A DNA stretch of 64,000 bases from Euglena gracilis (GCA_039621445.1 CP154957.1:9529071-9593070); one strand, 5' to 3'; shown: positions 22,296 to 34,129, numbered from the stretch's first letter. Translations and numbers: made by a program. The notes: a model not told the origin generated them from the letters alone.

Positions 22296-22408
22296 AATGT
22301 CCAACACCCCCAGCCCAGCCCCCCCAAAATCATCTGATCCAAGAAATAAATTCCATGGAGGAAAAATGGGGAGACACCCCCCTCCATCAAAGGCTGCAAA
22401 AAAGCCTG
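22183..22408 (+). repeat. 113-bp tandem duplication at the gag-RT border
   Basis: AATGTCCAACACCCCCA begins at 22183 and a near-identical copy begins at 22296. The period of 113 is not a multiple of three, so the duplication moves the downstream sequence into another frame. The peptide CPTPPTQPPQNHLIQ is read in one frame in the first copy and its partner CPTPPAQPPQNHLIQ in the RT frame in the second. Confidence 0.9.
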
Positions 22409-23220
22409 AAATGGTGGACAAAAAATGCCCCCCCAACAACATGTCAACTCATCAGGGATGGCATTCAACCCCCCTGGGTCAGCCCACCAAAATTGTCCAC
22501 CCACCCAAAACTCAGAGCCAACCTGGACCTGAACCAGGCAGAAAAAATCCTGTTGGATTACGAAAAAACTGGGTCAATAAAACGAGTTTGGGATTCAGAA
22601 ACCCAGCATTTAATCCCATGGTTTCTAATTTCGAAACCAGAAGGGGGAACAACCAAATGGAGAATGATCAGCGACTGCAGAGAATTAAATCAGCAGTTTC
22701 AAGTGAAACCTTTCAAGCTGGATCACATCCAGCACATTTTTCCAGTTTTGGAAAAGGGCCACTGGGCAGCCAAAATAGACCTGAAAGATGCCTATTTTCA
22801 TATTCCAGTAAGTCCAGGCCTAAGGCCATTTTTAAGGCATCAGGTGGGGGGGCAGACCTGGGAATTCCAGGCAGGCTGTTTTGGCCTGAATGTAATGCCC
22901 CAAATTTTCATGTCAGTCATGAAAACATTCGAAAAGCTGTGGAGGAAAAGGGGCATCCAGGTATTTATTTACCTGGACGACATTTTGCTGGTGGCCCCAA
23001 CACAAATCATCTTACAAAATCACCTGAACACAGTGGTCAGGGATTTAATCAAATCAGGGTTCAAAATCAATGTAAAAAAGTCCACCCTGCAGCCCACCCA
23101 AATCGTAAATCATCTTGGATTTCAACTAAACTTCCAAGAGGGAAAATTACAGGTGCCCCCCCAGAAAATAAAAACGGTAAAAAAGGAGCTGGGGAAAAGA
23201 GTGAAAAAGATTACATGTCA
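22297..23220 (+). CDS. DIRS reverse transcriptase domain
   Basis: This is part of an open frame running from 21056 to 23284. RT motifs in order: KWRMISDCRELNQQF, AAKIDLKDAYFHIPVSPGLR, QAGCFGLNVMPQIFM, and the catalytic IYLDDILLV (YLDD at 22970-22981), then NHLGFQLNF. Around 23200 homology moves to another frame, where RQLAAILGQIRCNLMALPFL continues the thumb region, and a second shift near 23330 leads into RNase H. Family: DIRS/Ngaro-type RT. Confidence 0.9.
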
Positions 23221-23255
23221 AAAAGGCAATTGGCTGCCATTTTGGGCCAAATCAG

Positions 23256-24308
23256 ATGCAATCTCATGGCCCTGCCCTTTCTAAGGGCCTTTACGGATGC
23301 CCTGGCAAATTTTTTAGTGGAAAATTCCACAGCCCCCTGGGACTCAAACACCCCATCTCCCAAAGAATAAAGGACCAATTAAGAGAAATAAAAAACCTGC
23401 TGGACACCTGGGGGGGCAGACCCTTCCCCCAAAGTGCAACCAGAGAGTTGCACTCAGACAGCAGCACCCATGCCTGGGGGGGGCTGGACATTCGAACAGG
23501 AAAAATTGTGCAAGAATTTTGGAGGGAAAACTCCATTCTGCACATAAATGTCAAAGAATTAAGTGCAGCAATAAGCACCGTACAAAGCCTCAGCCAGCCA
23601 GGGGAAACTGTGTCCCTATCCGTGGACAATCAAGTAATTTACTATTACTTAACAAAAGGGGGGGGCAGAAAAGACCCCTTCAATTCCATGCTAAGACCCT
23701 TCTTCAAATGGTGCATGGAACACAACATAAACCTGCAAGTAAAGTGGGTGCCTTCAAAAGAATGCCTGGCAGACCCCATAAGCAGGTGGGAAATGGACAG
23801 GGGGGATTATTCCCTAGACCCCCAACTTTTTCAATGGCTGAGGCAGCAGTTCAAAAATTACATAAGCCTGAAAACAGACCTTTTTGCCTCACCAGGCAAC
23901 AAAAAACTGCCACAATTTGTGGCCAGGTGGCCCCACTGGGAAGCCACAGCAGTGGATGCATTGCAATGTCCACTGGACAACATGGGGGGCCTTTATGCAA
24001 ATCCCCCCTGGTCTGTAATTCAAAAATTTCTCCCCAGATTAAAACTGTTTCCACAGGCCAAAGTTTTGATGGTCACCCCCTACTGGGATTCAGCCACATG
24101 GTGGCCCCAGTTAATAAAAATGAAAGTACCAGAGTCCCCCTGCCTGAAAATCACCCCTTACAAGGGTATGTTCACCAATTGCAGGGGGGAAGAAATGCCA
24201 CCCCCCAGGTGGCCCCTACTTTGCATGGTTTGCTCAGGCAAATTCTGGAGGGGAAACAAATACAAAATACATCCATTAACGATTTCCTGGGAAGAAACCC
24301 CAGCTTAA
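23256..24308 (+). CDS. DIRS RNase H domain
   Basis: An ORF of 350 codons. The RNase H-like core starts with ELHSDSSTHAWGGLD, continues with INVKELSAAISTVQSL (Glu), and has VDNQVIYYYL and WVPSKECLADPISR (Asp). The following LFASPGNKKLPQFVARWPHW and NPPWSVIQKFLPRL are characteristic of the region between RNase H and recombinase in DIRS-like elements. It degrades the RNA strand during reverse transcription. The start codon may not be used, since the frame should be entered by readthrough from RT. Confidence 0.88.
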   Translation: MQSHGPALSKGLYGCPGKFFSGKFHSPLGLKHPISQRIKDQLREIKNLLDTWGGRPFPQSATRELHSDSSTHAWGGLDIRTGKIVQEFWRENSILHINVKELSAAISTVQSLSQPGETVSLSVDNQVIYYYLTKGGGRKDPFNSMLRPFFKWCMEHNINLQVKWVPSKECLADPISRWEMDRGDYSLDPQLFQWLRQQFKNYISLKTDLFASPGNKKLPQFVARWPHWEATAVDALQCPLDNMGGLYANPPWSVIQKFLPRLKLFPQAKVLMVTPYWDSATWWPQLIKMKVPESPCLKITPYKGMFTNCRGEEMPPPRWPLLCMVCSGKFWRGNKYKIHPLTISWEETPA

Positions 24309-25435
24309 AGCGTTATCAAAGCGCTTTTACGCTTTTATGGGTGATTTTGGACAAAATGGGGGTACCCCCCCCTGAAGCCACCACTGACCAAGTGGTTGAC
24401 GCTTTAATTCAACTGTTTCAATTTTCAAAGGCCCAAGCACGCAATGCATACAGTGCTATGCTATTAATCCCTGGCTTTGGGGGCCTGAGGTTCCATACCA
24501 TGTTAGCACCTTATAAAAGGCTTTGGAACCAAAACCTGGAGAAATATGGTGCATTCTGGGATCCCCTCCCAATCCTCCTGGGGCTGGCACAGTCCCCCCT
24601 GCCCTCTGATATTTGTACATTGCGTACACAACTCATTTTCTGTTCACGCATCCTCTGTTTATACAGAAGTTCAGATTTGGCACAGGTCCAAAGAACCACA
24701 AGTGTGTTGGGAGGGGCACCCTACATCAAAATTAAACGTAAAGGGCAAAAGCTCCATAAGTGGGAGAGAGTTGTCTCCATTCCCCAGTGCCCCCAAATCA
24801 GCCCCTTTCATTTAATGATGGCTTATGTGGCAGCAACACGTTTCTTTATGAAACCTGGGGGCCCCCTGTTAATTACGTTAAAACCCCCCTACAAAGCCAT
24901 TAAGGCAGATACCATTGCTTCTATCACCAAAGAATTTTTGACCAAACAGGGGGTACCCCCCCAGGTTTGGGGACCCCACTCCACCAGAGGGGCAGGGGTT
25001 AAAAAAAAAAAAAAATTGGGCCTTTCTGCCCAAGAAGTTTGTGAAATTGGTCAATGGAAGGGGGTGGAGGCTTTCACAGCCCACTATCAAAGACTTGGTG
25101 CCCAAGGTTCTTTGGAGAATGCCCTGGCCCCCCTTTTTTCAGTGCACAATCTGGCCTCACAATGGCAAAGTGCGGAGCCCGAGGTGTCTCGTACTCCCTC
25201 GAGGCAGACCGAGAAGGGAGGAAGGGACACCGAGGGCGAAGCACAAAGACATTGTGAGCCCGACCCCCCCACCCACATACGAAAATTTGTCTTCAAACGC
25301 CCTCGGTCAGAAGATGGGGGCCAGGGGGGGGCAGAGGGGGGGGGACCCCCCGAGGGGAAAAGACAGCGCCATGGTCGCCACGTCGGAGACAGTGCAGCCA
25401 ACTCCGGCGAGGCGGCACTACGCGGGACCTCCTAA
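24250..25435 (+). CDS. DIRS tyrosine recombinase
   Basis: The C-terminal half of an open frame from 23519. An N-terminal helical domain (SLKRYQSAFTLLWVILDKMG) is followed by the catalytic fold. Visible catalytic residues are Arg in LYRSSDLAQV (24665-24667), His and Arg in HSTRGAG (24977-24988), and the nucleophilic Tyr in AHYQRLG (25085-25087). A run of 14 A at about 25000-25013 encodes Lys residues beside the HxxR motif and is a likely slippage site. It would integrate the circular DNA. The frame's tail runs through terminal repeat sequence after about 25150. Confidence 0.9.
25150..25258 (+). repeat. DIRS internal complementary region
   Basis: CAATGGCAAAGTGCGGAGCC...GAGGTGTC is the inverse of the left extremity (20780-20810). 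It is followed directly by CTCGTACTCCCTCGAGGCAG...CACAAAGACATTGTGAG, the inverse of the right extremity (25487-25558). This fused arrangement is the template for circle closure in the DIRS model. Confidence 0.88.
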
Positions 25436-25558
25436 CCCAGCGCAGCGAACAATCACACAACAAACCCGCCGGCGAGCAAGGCATGGCCTCACAATGTCTT
25501 TGTGCTTCGCCCTCGGTGTCCCTTCCTCCCTTCTCGGTCTGCCTCGAGGGAGTACGAG
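25394..25558 (+). repeat. DIRS right inverted terminal repeat
   Basis: GCGGGACCTCCTAACCCAGC onward (25422-25495) mirrors the left repeat. The outer part (25487-25558) is mirrored in the internal complementary region. Confidence 0.85.
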
Positions 25559-25735
25559 GGTTTTCTTGACGCGTCGGGCTCCGCAATGCCCCGAAGTGAG
25601 GTCGTGCCTTGTCTGCTCACTTGATGTTTGTGATTCGCCCTTCGTGTCCCTCCCTCTTTGTCTGTCCCGGTGAAATGCAAAAAATGGCGGGGGGTTAGGC
25701 TTCAATGTGAGGGAAGGTGGGTCGGACCCCCCCCT

Positions 25736-25806
25736 CACAATGTCTTTGTGCTTCGCCCTCGGTGTCCCTTCCTCCCTTTTCGGCTTGCCTCGAGGGAGTA
25801 CGAGAC
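25736..25806 (+). repeat. Solo DIRS right-end copy
   Basis: CTCACAATGTCTTTGTGCTT to GAGGGAGTACGAGA repeats 25490-25558 in the same orientation with few changes. A more divergent relative lies at 25570-25675. Confidence 0.75.
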
Positions 25807-25809
25807 TGC

Positions 25810-27815
25810 TGCGCTGAAATAAAGTTCCAGGGCCAGCCTGCGATCCCTCGGCGTCCTTAAGAAAACCCCTGGTAACACAAAAACGCAACTAAAAAACACA
25901 AATAACCGAAATGAGCACAAAAAAAACACAAAGAAACGCAAAATGCTTTTAAAAATCTTCAGGAGCTCCCCCATGAAATACACAGTTCTGCTGCGGATGA
26001 TTTTTCATTTTGCATAAAACAAGCATTTTGTTGACAAAAAATGCAAAAAAATGACACGGGGGAAAATCGGGGCCAAAACGGGGAATTTCATAATCAAAAA
26101 ATCCAACAAAAATCCAAAAATTGCCAGGGGGAAAAAAAACAGGGAAAAAGCACAAATTTTGCCAAAATCGAAAAAACGCAAAAAAAGCAACAAAAAAAAA
26201 CAACAACGCATTTGCGTTCCTCCCCGGAATGATGTCACATGGAACAATAGACAATTCAGTTTGTGGCGATTTTCAAATGCACATATACAAAAATAAATTA
26301 CAGATAAACAACAGAGAATAATAATAAAAAATAATAAATGAGAAATAAAATGAGAATAAAATGAGGAACTCAAGAGAACAACGATATATAATTAAAAAAA
26401 AGAGGAACTCAAGAGACCCCTCGTGCATCCAAACGTTCCCACTGAATCAAGAAACACATTTGGCAGGCGAAAGTGGCCGAACCATGATCACAAGCACGTC
26501 AAGGCAACCTTGACCTGCGTGAAATACCATTCCATACATTGCGCATTTGTAACATTTCGATCACTGTTGCAACCTTGGCTAAACAGATGCGTTGGTCCCA
26601 AACACAACCCCTGACAATAAAAATTGTTCAGGCAGCATCTTGACTTTGTGTTTGTTGAAAATCATGCATGGGACTCTGATGGGTCATTTGTGACACATTT
26701 CTGGCGTTCGGATTTCGATCAGCAAATCCCCTCCCACCAACCAACTACCCCCCCCCCCATTGACTTTGGCCGACAAAGGAAGCCGGATGGAAAATGAATG
26801 TATGGGCCAAAAATGGTGCCATGGGCGAGTAGAGTGGACCGCAACATTCCGTCCTTGCGTCCTTGACGGGGGGGGGGGAATAATAGAGAACCACTGTGCC
26901 CTATTTGTGAACTTGCGTGAACCTGCATCATTTACACCCCCTGTCTCGTCCGAGCCAACGTTGCAGCCAGCATTATAATGGGGCTTTTGCCAGGAAACAG
27001 ATTGCAATTGAAACAGGTGGAGTGTTGCTCCCCTGTCATTTCCAAACAATTGATGCTGAGACTGAGAATGGGGCACTGGCGAGGCCCAGTTTCCAGGTTC
27101 CTGAATATTCCATTAAACTTTCCACCCCAAAAGTTAATCGAGTTGGGACCTGATCACCATGACCACCTCATTAATGAAGACCTCATCCATCTCATTCCAC
27201 CGCCTCATTCATGGACCAGGCTTATTTTACCAACCGGGGGGGGGGGGGTTCCTTGTGCCGTGGGGTGCCTGCCCACAGCAGTTTTGGGACCCGGCGCCTG
27301 CCGACCAAGCCAATTTCCCCTTGAAAAATGGCCTTTTCAGGCCCCCAGTGTCTTCTGCGCCGGGGAGGTTGCGATAGCACTGCCCAACCCCAAACCTGAC
27401 CCCCCAGGGGGTGGGGTCGAAAATGCCCAACCCTCGGGGGGGTTCAACCTTCCTTAAAAAGAAGCCTACGCCATTTATGATGGTCATCATAACGTGTGGT
27501 GGTGCATGAGCAGAATGAGCAGCACCCTCGATTTTCTCCAATCTGCAGATGAGTGAGTATTTTTAGGCTATTGGGACCAGGATGAAGCGACGGAAGGATC
27601 AATTGCTGCTGCTGCTGCATCTAAATAGCAGTGTATGGCATTCCAAACATCAGTGGCAATAGATCTGGATCTGCCACCTCACCTATGAGGCTTGAAAAAA
27701 CAAATCATCATTCAGTCAGTTGTAAAGAAGCGGTGATTTTTGTGTATGTATTATGTATTTCAATACTTAAGCAAAAAAAAAAAGAAGGCACACAAAAGCC
27801 ATCTAAACTGACAGT
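25810..27815. other. Unassigned, A-rich then mixed sequence
   Basis: 25880-26400 is strongly A-rich on this strand. 26400-27640 holds short ORFs (for instance 26917-27153) without a recognised family. I see no gene I can defend. Confidence 0.4.
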
Positions 27816-28048
27816 ATGTTTCACTTCTGTAAAACTTTCTTCATTCGCCATCGTCTTTGTCAGGAACATCAAACAAAAAATGCATGTGGATGCTACAAAA
27901 AATACATAAAGGAAACTACTGCCTTCGTGAATCTTTAGCTTACAACATAATGGTGGGCGTGTAAAATCAGCTGCATTCCAATTATGAATGCATCGCTGAT
28001 TCGCTGAATGCACCGCTAATTCATAATTGGCTGTGGACTTATGAATCG
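27816..28048 (+). repeat. Dispersed repeat R1, copy 1
   Basis: GTTTCACTTCTGTAAAACTT to CTTATGAATCGCGCAT is repeated at 29653-29871 with a few substitutions and a small indel near the AATTATGAATGC inverted motif. Confidence 0.85.
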
Positions 28049-28049
28049 C

Positions 28050-28620
28050 GCATGAAGGGGGAAAAAAAGGGTCAAATAAATCACCGGAGTCTGCGGATTC
28101 ATTTGGGGTTAGGGATGTGCATCACGTGTAACAAATAATTGACACATGATTGACGCATTGTATGTGTAGAACCAAATGCAAAAATGTGGAACAAAAAAAA
28201 CATCCCCAAACCCAGTGCACCTCAAGACACAGGACTGGGTGTCTCTGCTTCGGGTTGTTTCGCTGCTGCGGCACAACACTCACACCATGTGCAGTGGGCA
28301 GGGAGGAGAAAGCACGGTGTGTCAGTCAGGGTCACCTTCATTCCACTCGCTTCTTCTGACACTCTATGCATTGCTTCCCCTCCACAAGCTTGTTTGCAAT
28401 ATTCACAAATTTCTGCAGTTCACGTACAAGCTGCATCACAAAAGGGAGGATATGGCACAGACAGTCAAAAGTCGGACACAACAACAACAACAACAACACA
28501 ACAACAACGCCAACAACAAAAATCATCACAAAAAGAAATCAAATGCAAAAAAGGGAGGAAAACACATTTGAATTGTGGGATTTATAGGAAGGGCTGGAAA
28601 TCCTGAGAGATGGGAGGGGG
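28050..28620. other. Unassigned interval
   Basis: Contains a CAA-rich run (28479-28520) coding-like only by composition. No gene recognised. Confidence 0.4.
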
Positions 28621-28639
28621 TTGGGGTTGGACCCATTCA

Positions 28640-29640
28640 GGGCTGTACGGGAAGGCCTGGTGGGGGGAAGGTGGGAGGGGGCGGTCAGGGATGTATGGGA
28701 AGCCTTGAGGGGGGGGGGATCGGACCCCCCCCCCCTCCTGACAAGGGGGGCGGGGTCAGGGGGGCCAGGAAAATTTTCGGCTTTGAGGACCGGTCATCAG
28801 GCCAAATTTGGTCAAAAATACCTCATTTTTTGAACCCTTTTGAACATTTTTTAGGTGGAAAGCACCAAAATATAAAAAAAATGGGCAATGTGCTTAAAAG
28901 TGAGGGAAAATGGTGTTTGCTTGCTTTCCGGCGCTGTGTGCCGGAAGAAACGTTTTCGCAATTTTGGAACCTGCTGAGGAGGGGGAACCTGCTGAGCCGG
29001 GGGTGGGGGGTTCCACCAGTCCGGCCTGGCCCGGCCCGACCCAAGCGCACAACTGGCCCTGGCAGTCTACACGAGGTGATAGGGTCCCAGGGGCTTTATT
29101 TTATGTCCCCAGTCATTTCCTCTGATTCCCCATTTTTTGGAGATATTTTAAAATTTTCGATTTTTTGACCCAAAATGACCCAAAAACTGATAAATCAAAG
29201 CAGGTCAAACCAGTACAGATTTGGAGCGAAACGGGCTAAAAATGGCTATAACTCGGGTTAGCCATGGAGTTACGGGGAAATCGAAATACCCTTAGATAGG
29301 GCGTTCCAAGGGCTTCAATTTAGGTCTCCGGACATTTCCTTTGAGTTTGCTTCATTGTCGAGATAATTTGAAAAAAAGCGATTTTTTTACCGAAATTTTT
29401 CGGTAAAAAAAATCTCACCGTGGCGAAATGGCAGAGTCGAAACGGGGGGGGGGGGTTGGCTAATCCCACCCAGTTTGGACGCCTGCACGGGTGAATGTCT
29501 CAGGCCTGGTGGGGAGTTGGGGGTCAAACGGGTGATTCGGAACCTAGGGATCCAGTCAAGCGCGACATAAATAAAATAGAGAGCGCATTAGATTAAGAGC
29601 GAAGCTTAACCCCCCCCCCCCGCGGGGCCAATAGAGCTGC
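28640..29640. repeat. Satellite-related dispersed repeats
   Basis: G/C-run sequence is followed (29120-29440) by GAGATATTTTAAAATTTTCG, GGCTATAACTCGGGTTAGCC and the GGTAAAAAAAAT motifs seen in the families at 2 kb and 32 kb. No coding content is apparent. Confidence 0.55.
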
Positions 29641-29652
29641 GGGTCCAAATAG

Positions 29653-29871
29653 TTTCATTTCTGTAAAACTTTCTTCATTCGCCATCGTCTTTGTCAGGAA
29701 CATCAAACAAAAATACATGTGGATGCCACAAAAAATACATAAAGGAAACTACTGCCTTCGTGAATCTTTAGCTTACAGCATAATGGTGGGCGTGTAAAAT
29801 CAGCTGCATTCCAATTATGAATGCACCGCTGATTCATTCATAATTGGCTGTGGACTTATGAATCGCACATA
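29653..29871 (+). repeat. Dispersed repeat R1, copy 2
   Basis: Nearly identical to 27816-28048, and followed by a segment with repeated AGTGCTGCACCCCCC (29871-30210). Confidence 0.85.
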
Positions 29872-30229
29872 GTGCTGCACCCCCCGCCGGATGAAGCGAG
29901 CGTCCAATAGTGCTGCACCCCCCCCAAATCACAGCAATGTGAAATGCGTAGAAGCTGGTGCAGCCTACTGCAGGCACCTTTTGTAACTCGCGGAGAGGGG
30001 AAAGGGGGCAAATTCCCACCCAAGCAACTCACAGAAGTCGTCCGAAGATGAACCACACGACCTCACTAGCCTCAGAGAAGGACGTTAAGCAGGCAAAAAA
30101 GGGTGCTTGTGGTGATAGCCGGGATAAGAGGCACCCAGTCCAATAGTGCGGCAGGTCCAAATAGTGCTGCACCCCCCGCCGCCGGAGGCGGCCGTCCAAT
30201 AGAGCTGTTTGGGCAATAGATACTATTTG

Positions 30230-30340
30230 GGGGGGGGGGGTTACCACCAGGGAAGAGGGGCGGGGGTAGAACCCCCCCTCTCCCCCGCCGCCCCTGGAAA
30301 CCTGCGGATTATCACCATGACCCCGGCCTCATGGTCGCTT
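30230..30340 (+). repeat. Repeat lead-in module GCGGATTATCACCATGACCC
   Basis: G/C homopolymers followed by GCGGATTATCACCATGACCC, matching the unit lead-in at 3036, 5466 and 31742. It is a short member of the satellite-related family. Confidence 0.5.
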
Positions 30341-30344
30341 CCCA

Positions 30345-31620
30345 TCTATGAAGGGCTGTCCCATCTATCCCTGCTCCCAGATGGGGGGGACGGGTGGACC
30401 CCTCCCCACCCATCATGGCAGCCACTCAAAGAAAATTCCTTCAGCGCCAAAGGTGCCGAAAGAAAATATTGTCCTAAAAATCGGCGCCCCCAGAAATACA
30501 GGAAGGCCTGGTTTGGGGGGGGGGGGGGTTGGACCCCTTCCACAAGGATGGTCGACCCCCCACCCACCACCCATGGGGTTGTAGGGATTGCAGACCTGGA
30601 CCCATTTCGCATTGAGCTCGAACTTGATTTTGATAGATAAATTACAAAAAAAAAATCACAAAAAAAAAGGTCCGACGGGTTTGAACAAATGAATGTGATT
30701 CTGTGTATTCTCATTCAGCGCAATCCAAAGAGGAAAAAAGCGCCGCCGCGACCCCAGCATGTTTTTAAGCGGGGATTTTCCTGGGCCATCAATTATCAAA
30801 GGGGGGTCTCTGAGCTCTGTTGTCTTTGGAGAAAGAGCGAAGGAAAAAGGGTGGACCTCCCACCGCCCATTCTTATCTTCGATGTGCTCTTTATCGGTCT
30901 ATGGAAACAGCAGGGGGAGGGGGTGTCAGGAGAGAGATATTGTCTGTAACCAGCCCCCTTCCATGCACAACGAAGACTCCAGATGACAAAAACAGGGGAT
31001 CGGGAGGTGCTCATAAATTTCAAAGTTTCAGCTCAAATCAAATGCACTGAATCACCTCCCCCCCTTGTCCTTGACACGCCAAAATACAGGGAAAGTGCGG
31101 TGGACACGAGGGGGGGGGGTCATGGACACGCTGTGTGGTTGTTCAGGGAGTGGGTATCAGAAGAATAGAATCAGCACCATCTGGGCATCCCGGCAATCGG
31201 AAAAGCCTCCATTTGACCCAAATCCACACCATACCATTGCTTACCGGGAGAGGGGAGTCATTTTCCACTTTCAGAAAAAGCAGCCAGAATTGCATTAAAG
31301 CTGGACTCGTTGCCGAAGGTGCCAATTTTTTTAATTTTTGGCCAAATCCTTTGACTGTAGCCATTTTGGCTGAGTGGCCAGAGTGGCCGACCCAGAAACC
31401 CAGAGGCAGGAAGTGGATAACTGGTTTTTGAAAGGGGACCCCTCCAAAATGGAGGCAACCCCTCGCCCTAACCAACCCAAATATAAAGCCCTGACTGGAT
31501 GCCACGAAGGAATTCTCATTAAACGGCATAAAAACGGCAGAAATAAGAGCATTGCAAATGAAAGCAACACCTAAATATGAGCCGTTCTGCGGAAACCCAA
31601 ATATCAGCAACCGGTTGCTT
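30345..31620. other. Unassigned interval
   Basis: Short ORFs and homopolymers only. I find no homology to families I know. Confidence 0.35.
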
Positions 31621-33015
31621 TTCTTAACAGGGGGGTCGCTGAGCTCTTATCGCTTTATGGGTAAGAGCGAAGCTTACCACTGGGGGAAAGGGGGGGGGGT
31701 TGGAGCCCCCCCCCCCGCCCTCCCCGGTAGACTGTGAAAACCGCGGATTATAACCATGATCCCGGCTTGGTTCCCGGAATTTTTTTTTCAGTCGCGGGCG
31801 ACTGGATTTCTAGCTTCCAAATCACCTCCGTTTGACCCCCAACTCCCCGCCGGGCCCGAGTTATTCACCCGCCCCCCCCCTTCCGACTCCCACTTGTCCC
31901 ACTTACCAAATGTCCCATGGAGGCCCTCTATCGCCCCCCCGTTCGCCGTTTTGGCAGCCGAAACACCTGTCCCGTGTTCCAGCGCGCTTTTGCGGCCCAA
32001 AACGACCATTTTGGGGGTTTTTTTGGGCCGTTTTTTTTGGCCAAAAAAATCGGGGTTTCCAAAATATCTCGACAATGAAGCAAAATCAAAGGAAAAGTAT
32101 GGAGAGCAAAAATGAAGCCCTTGGAATGCCCTATCCAATCATGGTTTACTTTCCCCCTAACTCTTTGTGTAGCACAAGTTGCGGCCATTTTCAGGGTCAA
32201 AAAATCGATGTTTCCGAAATATCTCAAAAATAAAGCAAAATAAAAAGAAATGTCCGGAGACCTAAATTGAAGCCCTTAAAATGCTCTATCTAACAATATT
32301 TTGATTTCCCTGCAACTCCTCGCCTAGCCCAAGTTACGGCCATTTTTTTGGGCCAATTTTGGCCATTTTGTACAGTTTTGACCTGTTTTGACTTGGCCGT
32401 TTTTGGCCATTTTGGGGTCAAAAAGTCGAAAAAAAATCGAAAAAAAATTTTGCCCACATACCCCCCCCCACCCTGCCTTCCGGGTGTTTGTGGGGGTCAA
32501 CCCACCCCACCGGGCGTACTCAATGAGCCATAGGTCGTTGACCGGTGAAACTCCTTGCCTCGCCCCCCAACAGCTGCTCCGCCAAAGCGAGTGACGCGGT
32601 ACCCGGAAAAACGGTTTTCGAGTCGAAAATGAGCGTTTTTCGACCCCCCCCCCACCGGCGCCCCGTTTTTGGCCCGAAACCCATGTCGAAAAGTCGAAAA
32701 TTGGCCTTTGAAATTTGGCCTCCCGGACACGGAAAAACGGTTTTTGAGCCGACAATGAGCGTTTTTTGACCCCCCGGCGCCACGTTTTTGGCCCGAAACC
32801 CATTGACTTTGGGTCAAAACCGGGTCAAATAAGTCGAAAAAAATAGAAATTTTTTTTGCCGAAACGATGTTCTCCTCCCACACCTGGAAAAACTGTTTTT
32901 CAGCCGAAAATGAGCACCAAAACGTACCAAAAATTGCTTCCCATAACTCCGCCTCTGCCCAGCATCCGAGCTACGTTTTCGGTTTTACAGTCAAAAAACC
33001 GCGGGTAAAGAGCTC
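31620..33015 (+). repeat. Satellite-related dispersed repeat block
   Basis: It starts with the inverse of the short hairpin repeat at 2884, then GCGGATTATAACCATGATCC. It then carries ATCTCGACAATGAAGCAAAA, TCGAAAAAAAATCGAAAAAA and CCGGCGCC[C/A]CGTTTTTGGCC modules as in the 3-6 kb array, but in degenerate order. Confidence 0.65.
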
Positions 33016-33019
33016 AGCA

Positions 33020-34120
33020 CTATTCAAAACCTGGTTAATTTTTTTTTAAAACAATGGTATGCGCCAGACCTAAATCATGCAACCAACTGACAAACGGTGC
33101 AAACTGGCACAAGGGGGGCAGGGAATAAACAAAACATGGACCTTCAAAAAACTTGATGCAAAAAAAGCAAAAACATGCAAAAATTAATGTTACTTCAGAG
33201 GCCCGGGGGAACCCGAAAAATAGGTGTAAATTATGATTGCCGATATCAAGAATTAAAAAAATTCAGTAAACCTTGGTTGATCACAGGAGAAAATCTGGCC
33301 CAATGTGCAAAATTTTTCTGAATCAATTCCTTTCCAGCAGAAAACACAAAAAATAGACCAGAACACAAACAAAACTGCAAAATTGCCAAATTCAAAAATT
33401 ACACAAAACCACAAAAATTCCACGGTTGCATTCTTTCCTCCCACTCCTGCTGGTGGAAATTTTCAAAAAGTTAGTTTTTCAGTAAATATCTCACAAATGT
33501 AGCACCCATCAAAGAAAAGGCTTGCCAGACTACTACCCCAAGTTAAATGGGCGAGCTGTTCCACCCCAAAAGCGGGTGATTTTAAACATCTCGAAATGAC
33601 TGAGAAATGGGCGACCTAAAAATGAACCTCCTGGGACATTGGGGGGTTGGCACGCCGTGGCGAGGGGGTCCGAACAGGGGGGGGGTAAATGGCGTGGCGA
33701 GGCCCTCGGAGGGGGGGGGGGGTGTACCAACCCCCCATTGTATCACGCGGCACACGTCAGGCCAGCTGCATATCTGGCCCCATTGCAGTCATTGTCTTTA
33801 TTTTGTTTCATGTTTGTGTGTGTTTTTATGTTTACCATTTATTTATTCTTTATTAATGTCATTATATTATAATGTCCTTTTATTCTAGTTCTCCCCCTCG
33901 TGTCAAAGTGACAAAATTTGCGGTCTGAAGAGGAGGGTGTTCATTGGACAAGTGCTCTGAACAGGCAAAACGTATGGTGACAGGAAATAATCATACATGT
34001 CTGTTCCCCCAGGGTCAATTCATAAAAATGACCTGGGGCCTTCAACTGACCGCATTTTACTTTAGGGCCCAAACTGCTTCATTTTTGGGGCATAGCATCG
34101 CAAATACATTGCCTTTCCCC
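33020..34120. other. Unassigned interval downstream of the coiled-coil gene
   Basis: AT-rich sequence with G-run repeats at 33640-33740. No exon or RNA gene recognised. Confidence 0.4.
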
Positions 34121-34129
34121 TTACCCCCA

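Larger units (their letters stand above)
20780..25558 (+). mobile_element. DIRS-type tyrosine-recombinase retroelement
   Basis: The element has inverted terminal repeats and an internal complementary region, and encodes gag-like, RT, RNase H and tyrosine recombinase products in that order. DIRS elements are copied through RNA, circularised using the internal complementary region, and integrated by the recombinase without target duplication. Ends were placed from the junction in the internal complementary region: left end GACACCTCGGGCTCC, right end GGGAGTACGA. Four reading-frame changes show that this copy is probably inactive, although every catalytic motif I looked for is present. Confidence 0.9.

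Noticed and set aside
21056-22300. The overlapping frame from 21056 as the single gag-RT ORF
   Set aside because: Open throughout and with a knuckle-like CFKC motif, but the 113-bp duplication shows that the other frame was continuous with RT before the duplication. I leave this open and did not list it as a separate gene.
29415-29440. tRNA-Leu-like start GTGGCGAAATGGCAGAG
   Set aside because: No matching acceptor stem or T-arm follows; it lies in a satellite-related repeat.
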